Source: Paenibacillus sp. P25 (GTDB lineage: Bacteria; Bacillota; Bacilli; Paenibacillales; NBRC-103111). Taken from it: a stretch of 64,000 nt of DNA. Where the stretch lies: the NCBI GenBank assembly GCA_024704175.1, contig CP085629.1, positions 3,286,001 to 3,350,000 on the forward strand, written 5' to 3'. Positions 60,142-64,000 of this stretch are shown here, one piece after another. Position 1 is the first letter of the stretch. Every line of letters begins with the position of its first letter. The notes beneath the pieces were generated by a model. That model did not search any database. It saw only the letters and a program-made list of their open reading frames with translations, and was not told the origin of the DNA. The position numbers and the translations under genes are program-made.

Positions 60142-60296
60142 GGAGATCCCTCCCCTCCAGTCTCATACTCTATTTCTATGAGATTGAAACGATATGGTTC
60201 GGGCTTTATGGAAGAATGGAAATCGATAAGATCCGGTTGCTTTTCGGGCAATTCGATGTATGCTTCGACTTCATACTGGACCTCAGGCGGGTACAA
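60138..60296 (-). CDS. 52-residue acidic small protein, overlapping upstream gene
   Basis: Best start TTG at 60296 (weak ribosome-binding site); reads MYPPEVQYEVEAYIELPEKQ then PDLIDFHSSIKPEPYRFNLI and EIEYETGGEGSP, stop TGA at 60138 overlapping the next start. Acidic, with balanced codon positions. Family unknown. The true start may lie upstream if a base is miscalled. Confidence 0.45.
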   Translation of the reverse strand: MYPPEVQYEVEAYIELPEKQPDLIDFHSSIKPEPYRFNLIEIEYETGGEGSP

Positions 60297-60387
60297 AACA
60301 GATCAGAGGTCTAATGTGCGGCCAAATCTTGAATGCTACACTAAAAACGATTAAAGCAGTGTCACCATATTTTAGGAGAGATGATAA

Positions 60388-61302
60388 ATGAGAGTTCGGA
60401 TCGGGTTCGATACGATTTTGATTGCTGCGGGTATATTAGTGGGAGTTTACGCTTTGTCAACCTCCGATATACTGACGGGAAACGTGTTCGGCAGTAACAC
60501 GAAGAAGGTCGACATCCAAAAAGAAACGGCGGCGGCCGGATTACAGAACATAACGATTGACACCTCGAGCACGAACATCAATGTAGTCAAGGGAAGCTCG
60601 GATCAAGTGACGGCAAGGCTTCACGGCAATGCGAGCTCTAAAAAGGCGGAGGATATCAAGCTGCTCTTCGATCAACAGGCGGATACGCTGAATATCGGAG
60701 TCGATGTACCGGATCGTTACACCATAGGGCTGGATATCACGAATGTGGATTTGACCGTTGAGATTCCGGAAAAGCAGTGGAACACCCTTAAGATGGAAAC
60801 CAGCGGCGGCGACGTTAAAGCGTCGAACGTTCGGGCCCAATCTTTCATGGCAAGCACCAGCGGCGGAAATATAGCTGTGAACGACGTGGAATCCTCTGCC
60901 ATCAACGTAGAAGCGAGCTCCGGCGAGATCAAGGCATCCGGGTTCAAGAGCAGTGAAGCGGTATTCAATGCCGGAAGCGGAAACATCGCGTTGTCCGGCG
61001 GAAACGCGGCAATCAAGGGCGAAACAAGCTCGGGCGATATTCAAGTGGACAGCAGTCAGCTGCTTTATAACACGGAGCTGAAGTCGGGGAGCGGAGAGGT
61101 TAAGGTCTATTTGGCTAACGAACCGGCATCGCTATCCGTCGATTATCGCGGAGGCTCGGGGCAAGGGGCGATCCATTGGAACGGCTTCAAGTATACGGAG
61201 CGGGACGAGGACAACCGGATCCTCCAAGGTTCGTTCGGAAACGGTGGTGTGCTGCTGAAAGTGCGCACCGACTCGGGAAACTTTACGCTGGGACCCGTTT
61301 AA
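60388..61302 (+). CDS. DUF4097 domain (beta-strand repeat) membrane-anchored protein
   Basis: Intact, 304 residues; GGAG site. An uncleaved N-terminal signal anchor (FDTILIAAGILVGVYALSTS) is followed by a DUF4097 right-handed beta-solenoid-like repeat: NITIDTSSTNINVVKGSSDQ, TLKMETSGGDVKASNVRAQS, FMASTSGGNIAVNDVESSAI, KGETSSGDIQVDSSQ, and ELKSGSGEVKVYL. Several Firmicute relatives lie with LiaR/PspC-type stress genes; here no such gene is adjacent. Probably envelope stress related. Confidence 0.85.
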   Translation: MRVRIGFDTILIAAGILVGVYALSTSDILTGNVFGSNTKKVDIQKETAAAGLQNITIDTSSTNINVVKGSSDQVTARLHGNASSKKAEDIKLLFDQQADTLNIGVDVPDRYTIGLDITNVDLTVEIPEKQWNTLKMETSGGDVKASNVRAQSFMASTSGGNIAVNDVESSAINVEASSGEIKASGFKSSEAVFNAGSGNIALSGGNAAIKGETSSGDIQVDSSQLLYNTELKSGSGEVKVYLANEPASLSVDYRGGSGQGAIHWNGFKYTERDEDNRILQGSFGNGGVLLKVRTDSGNFTLGPV

Positions 61303-61366
61303 AACCGGAAGGTGAGTTTTTTAGTTCCGTGGTCGGAAGAATGGTAAAGTGATGTGCAGCTCCGTA

Positions 61367-61570
61367 GGAAATACTGGGTTACGCTTATAAAGGAATCCAT
61401 GTTTTGCCGGATCGGCACGACTTTAATAAAGGCGAGCCACGAACCGACCAAATTCACATGAACCGCTTAAACAGCAATTATCGGCAGACAGTAAAGGTAA
61501 CAAACATAAATACGCGGATGATAAAACTCATTTTGTTAAATCCGTCTTAATGGTTACGTTTGAGAAATAA
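61367..61570 (+). pseudogene. GrpB (UPF0157) family remnant
   Basis: Two short stretches match the C-terminal half of GrpB proteins. LGYAYKGIHVLPDRHDFNKG then EPRTDQIHM is one frame (compare the family's KGEPRTHHIHM). LKQQLSADSKGNKHKYADDK then THFVKSVL is another, ending at TAA 61570. The N-terminus and about 15-20 residues in the middle are missing and there is no start codon. Unlike the other broken genes, one base does not repair it. Lies in the gap 61303-61631. Confidence 0.5.
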
Positions 61571-61577
61571 ATAAACA

Positions 61578-61606
61578 AAGCAGGCGCCGCGACGCCTGCT
61601 TCGATT
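61578..61606 (-). terminator. Terminator of the secreted-protein gene
   Basis: AGCAGGCG/CGCCTGCTT stem with loop CCGCGA; T-rich (TTTGTTTATT) on the minus strand, past the stop at 61632. Confidence 0.75.
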
Positions 61607-61631
61607 CGTTGAAGAAACCGGCAAATCTCAT

Positions 61632-62357
61632 TCATTTCAGCTCGAACACCTTTAATTGCTCCACATTTCCACTGTAATCCCCGCTTCTGTAGCTGATTTT
61701 GAGCGGCGACCGGTCCTTGGTTACGTAGAATGGCCCGTAGTAAACGAACCCGTTATTGTTATTAAACCAGACATGCGTATAGTTAACCCCGGAAAGATCG
61801 TCCGTGGCTTTGATTGTAACAAGGTAGGCATCCGTCCCTCCGTTGATCTTGGTTGGAACGGCTTCAATCGAAGAGACAGGAGCTATTAAATCAGCCCAAC
61901 CGGTGATGGTGACCGTGGTTAGGATAATATATTTTTGATCCAGACTGATTCTTACAAATTGGAGCTGATTCGTATCCCTATAGCTGTCATGAAGCTGTCC
62001 GTCGGGCGTAATCACTGCGGTGGAATATTCCAGATTCCTCGTCGCTAACCAGTCGGTGCTGGTCGTCATATATCCTAAAGTAGTCGTATAAGTTGTAGGA
62101 GATTTGTCCAGATGACGGATTCTGAATTTGTTTCCCGTAACGCTGATCATATCCGTATTATAAGCAAATTCCGTGCGGTCATTATAAACCAGATGCCTAA
62201 GGCCACCCCCTCTGTCATCGTAAAGATCGTACCACCATTCATCAACGGTAAACTTCGCAAAAGCGTTTGGACCGTACGGAACGGCACCTGCGGGAATGGC
62301 AACCAACGACGATAAAACCCCAAAAACGACAAGCAGCAGCATCAATTTACGCTTCAC
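61632..62357 (-). CDS. Secreted protein with C-terminal OmpL47-like domain, unknown function
   Basis: Intact, 241 residues from the GTG at 62357 after AAGGAGGGATGT. Signal peptide KRKLMLLLVVFGVLSSLVAI then PAGA. Central region WYDLYDDRGGGLRHLVYNDR, FAYNTDMISVTGNKFRIRHL is unlike families I know. The last 80 residues (APVSSIEAVPTKINGGTDAY, VTIKATDDLSGVNYTHVWFN) resemble OmpL47/Ig-like repeats of the protein at 1964-5181. A cre-like site lies upstream. Confidence 0.65.
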   Translation of the reverse strand: MKRKLMLLLVVFGVLSSLVAIPAGAVPYGPNAFAKFTVDEWWYDLYDDRGGGLRHLVYNDRTEFAYNTDMISVTGNKFRIRHLDKSPTTYTTTLGYMTTSTDWLATRNLEYSTAVITPDGQLHDSYRDTNQLQFVRISLDQKYIILTTVTITGWADLIAPVSSIEAVPTKINGGTDAYLVTIKATDDLSGVNYTHVWFNNNNGFVYYGPFYVTKDRSPLKISYRSGDYSGNVEQLKVFELK

Positions 62358-62410
62358 ACAACATCCCTCCTTATTTTCGTTGGAATTACTTCCCAATCAT
62401 ATGCTATAAA

Positions 62411-62424
62411 TGTAAGCGCTTTAA
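62411..62424. promoter_or_regulatory. cre-like site
   Basis: TGTAAGCGCTTTAA matches 13 of 14 cre positions (13th base A instead of C), 54 bases upstream of the secreted-protein GTG. Confidence 0.5.
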
Positions 62425-62565
62425 GCAGCGTTTGTACTATCTTCCGAGGTCATCGCATAGGGCGTTATGTCTATTATGTTTTTCAATCGCAACATTTCCT
62501 TTTTGAATCCGTAAGATGTAAATAGGACCTCAGCCGGGTTCATACCTTAAGGGAGGCGGGTTACG

Positions 62566-62703
62566 TTGTTCTGGACCATTACCATACCGCTTTTATTCGT
62601 CGGTCTGATCATTTTAAATGCAGCTACGCGAAGAAAGTCTGAAACTATGGAGGAAATCCTGAGAGAACAAGAAGCAAACTCTAACAATCTCCGGAATCAT
62701 TAG
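62566..62703 (+). CDS. 45-residue single-pass membrane peptide
   Basis: TTG at 62566 after AAGGGAGGCGGG; 45 codons: MFWTITIPLLFVGLIILNAA then TRRKSETMEEILREQEANSN and NLRNH. One N-terminal membrane helix with positive-inside RRK, then an acidic helical tail. No family recognised. Expression rests on the ribosome-binding site and membrane pattern. Confidence 0.45.
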   Translation: MFWTITIPLLFVGLIILNAATRRKSETMEEILREQEANSNNLRNH

Positions 62704-62957
62704 CCTAAAACCATGTGACTACCTATTCTTTCAACATTGCAAAAAGGCCATCTGAATTCAGGTGGCCTTCGTGCTGTTCGATTAGTTTCGGATCCATTTT
62801 TAAAATATTCATTTTACTCTCAACTGTTGTACGATACATTCTTCAACAAACACGATACATTCTTCAACAAACGCGAATTCTCTTAAATAAAATGCACGAG
62901 CGGCGAAGTTAGGGTTCAATTGATGTCCGGCGAATCGTTGAGAACGGGTGGCGGTCA

Positions 62958-63687
62958 ATGGTTAAAAAGGAAAATTCACGAAGCCGGACATCTAAGTCTG
63001 GAACCGGACAAGAGTCCGAAATCGCAAAGACGCCCAAAATGGATGACGAATTTTACGCACCAGAACCCTCCTCAAGAAGGCGCTATTCGAGTTAATTGGT
63101 GAACGCGGATATGAATATCTCTCTATTCTGGATATAACGGAACGAGCCACTTTAGGGCGAGCCACGTTTTACGAACATTATCCCGACAAAGAACATCTCC
63201 TGATTGAAACATTAGACGAACTTCTAAATGATTTAGCGGCACGGACACAGACGTTATCCGTATCGGAGGTATTGATTGAAAAGAAGACAACAAGCGTAAA
63301 AGTATTTGAACATATTGCCGATAACCGGCGGCTGTATCGCGTATTGCTGAGTGAGCGGGGAGCGGCCATGATCGTGGTCAAACTGCGTCAATTTCTTATC
63401 CGGTTAGCTGAACGCTCGGTGATTGCTCAATATGTTCAACATTTCATCATTCCGTTGCCTTCCGAATTACTGTCCTCCTCGCGGGAGGGGCTATGCTGAC
63501 TCTGATCATTTGGCGGCTTGAGCAAGATCCTGAAGTGTATTCAGCAAACGAGATGGGGGATCTCTTTTGGAAATTGATGAACGAGGGGATTCCGCGAACC
63601 ATTGGTATACCATCCTTGAACGGATTCCGTTTGAATAATAAAAGCATCCCCGTTGCTATCGGAGATGCCTTCAGATATAGAATATAA
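62958..63687 (+). CDS. TetR-family transcriptional regulator (two frameshifts)
   Basis: About 243 residues. ATG at 62958 after GGGTGGC. A basic leader (KKENSRSRTSKSG) precedes TetR: KKALFELIGERGYEYLSILD, ITERATLGRATFYEHYPDKE, HLLIETLDELLNDLAAR. The C-terminal domain of TetR_C_33 type, LLAGGAMLTLIIWRLEQDPE, is in another frame. Breaks near 63045 and 63450. TAATAA followed by a hairpin (63645-63670) suggests the true stop may be near 63640, i.e. one more base error. It converges with lspA. Confidence 0.75.
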
Positions 63688-63703
63688 AGCCGGCCGCACG
63701 CCT

Positions 63704-64000
63704 TCACTCCCTCTTCCGCCGCGGAATAAGGGAATCGGCCAGCATCAGTAGAACTCCGGCATTGATCGCCAGATCGGCCAGATTGAGAATGCCGCGATCG
63801 GCATGAAACTGAATGAAATCGGTAACCTGGTTGAAGGCGACCCGGTCGATGGCATTCCCGATAGCTCCCCGACGAAGAAGCCCGTGCCGAGCTCCATAAG
63901 CATGCCCTTCAGTCGCCCCTTGCGCCGGTAATAGAGCACGACCGCCAAGATCAGCACGGCCACGGGTACGAACCATCGGCCGTAGCCCTGGAAGGAGCTG
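63704..64000 (-). CDS. lspA: Lipoprotein signal peptidase (signal peptidase II), C-terminal part, one frameshift, cut by window edge
   Basis: About 100 residues visible; the N-terminus lies beyond 64000. Membrane helix VAVLILAVVLYYRRKG, then GTGFFVGGAIGNAIDRVAF with catalytic Asp and NLADLAINAGVLLMLADSL with the second Asp, the LspA pair. The break at 63868-63871 (G4, G5 expected) lies in FFVGGAIGN. Cleaves signal peptides of diacylglyceryl-modified lipoproteins, such as the ABC binding proteins in this window. Confidence 0.87.
   Translation of the reverse strand, partial: QLLPGLRPMVRTRGRADLGGRALLPAQGATEGHAYGARHGLLRRGAIGNAIDRVAFNQVTDFIQFHADRGILNLADLAINAGVLLMLADSLIPRRKRE

Noticed and set aside
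59605..60354. Plus-strand frames of 63 and 74 residues
   Set aside because: No ribosome-binding site or family likeness; the minus strand holds the epimerase start and the coupled small genes.
1..64000. Insertion sequences, prophage genes, tRNA or rRNA genes
   Set aside because: I found no transposase, integrase, phage structural motif, CCA-ended cloverleaf or rRNA-like conserved stretch.

Overview
The window looks like a chromosome segment of Paenibacillus or a close relative in the Paenibacillaceae. The composition is GC-rich (mid-50s percent by eye), ribosome-binding sites are strong GGAGG types, and the content is typical: several LplABC/YtcQ-type sugar ABC transporters, YesM/YesN two-component systems, AraC regulators with membrane-bound sensor halves, stalk-domain and FIMAH-domain secreted proteins, YteA and a DUF4097 protein. 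There are no rRNA or tRNA genes, prophage, insertion sequences or CRISPR arrays.

The strongest global signal is technical. About 50 single-base frame breaks affect roughly 34 of some 58 genes. Where I could work one out, adding or removing one base usually restores the family sequence, most often one G in a GGGG run of the coding strand (CCCC on + for the many minus-strand genes). Genes as different as rpiA, lspA, ABC permeases and regulators are hit alike. I read this as uncorrected homopolymer error in the assembly rather than gene decay, and I annotate each broken gene as one CDS over its reconstructed span. Two remnants look truly degraded: a LysR 5' end near 43.95 kb and a GrpB fragment near 61.45 kb.

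Layout. 0-9 kb: start of an AraC/sensor gene cut by the window edge, an MFS permease, a large secreted YhcR/OmpL47/FIMAH protein, a GH31 glycosidase divergent from an AraC regulator, and an unknown protein. 9-13.3 kb: a permease-permease-binding protein operon, bracketed by two related compound palindromic repeats. 13.3-19 kb: FAD oxidoreductase plus an ECF41 sigma factor with its own C-terminal regulatory domain, an SRPBCC-like protein, a divergent MBL-hydrolase/XRE pair, DUF1904 and a cupin. 19-26.3 kb: YesN/YesM two-component system, a binding protein without permeases, an AraC regulator and an FG-GAP protein. 26.6-32.9 kb: GlpQ-like phosphodiesterase, RpiA, stalk-domain protein, ArAE exporter, DUF421 protein, ArsB and a small protein. 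33-38.5 kb: membrane-anchored multicopper oxidase, a second binding protein without permeases, CotH kinase and a (Gly-Thr-Arg)n collagen-like protein. The last two suggest a spore-coat neighbourhood.

38.7-48.9 kb: MDR oxidoreductase, MMPL exporter divergent from a TetR regulator, PanE, the LysR remnant, a FlaR-like kinase, a methyltransferase, a class C serine hydrolase, a small Sm-like membrane protein, and a DHA2 drug exporter preceded by a candidate leader peptide. 49-57.7 kb: a carbohydrate locus with a secreted lyase-like protein under a consensus cre site, a GH29 alpha-L-fucosidase, its binding protein and two permeases, and a membrane AraC sensor-regulator. It reads as capture, uptake and cleavage of fucosylated glycans under CcpA control. 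57.9-64 kb: YteA, a sugar isomerase/epimerase, an overlapping pair of very small genes, DUF4097, the GrpB remnant, a secreted protein, a 45-residue membrane peptide, a TetR regulator and the C-terminal part of signal peptidase II (LspA).
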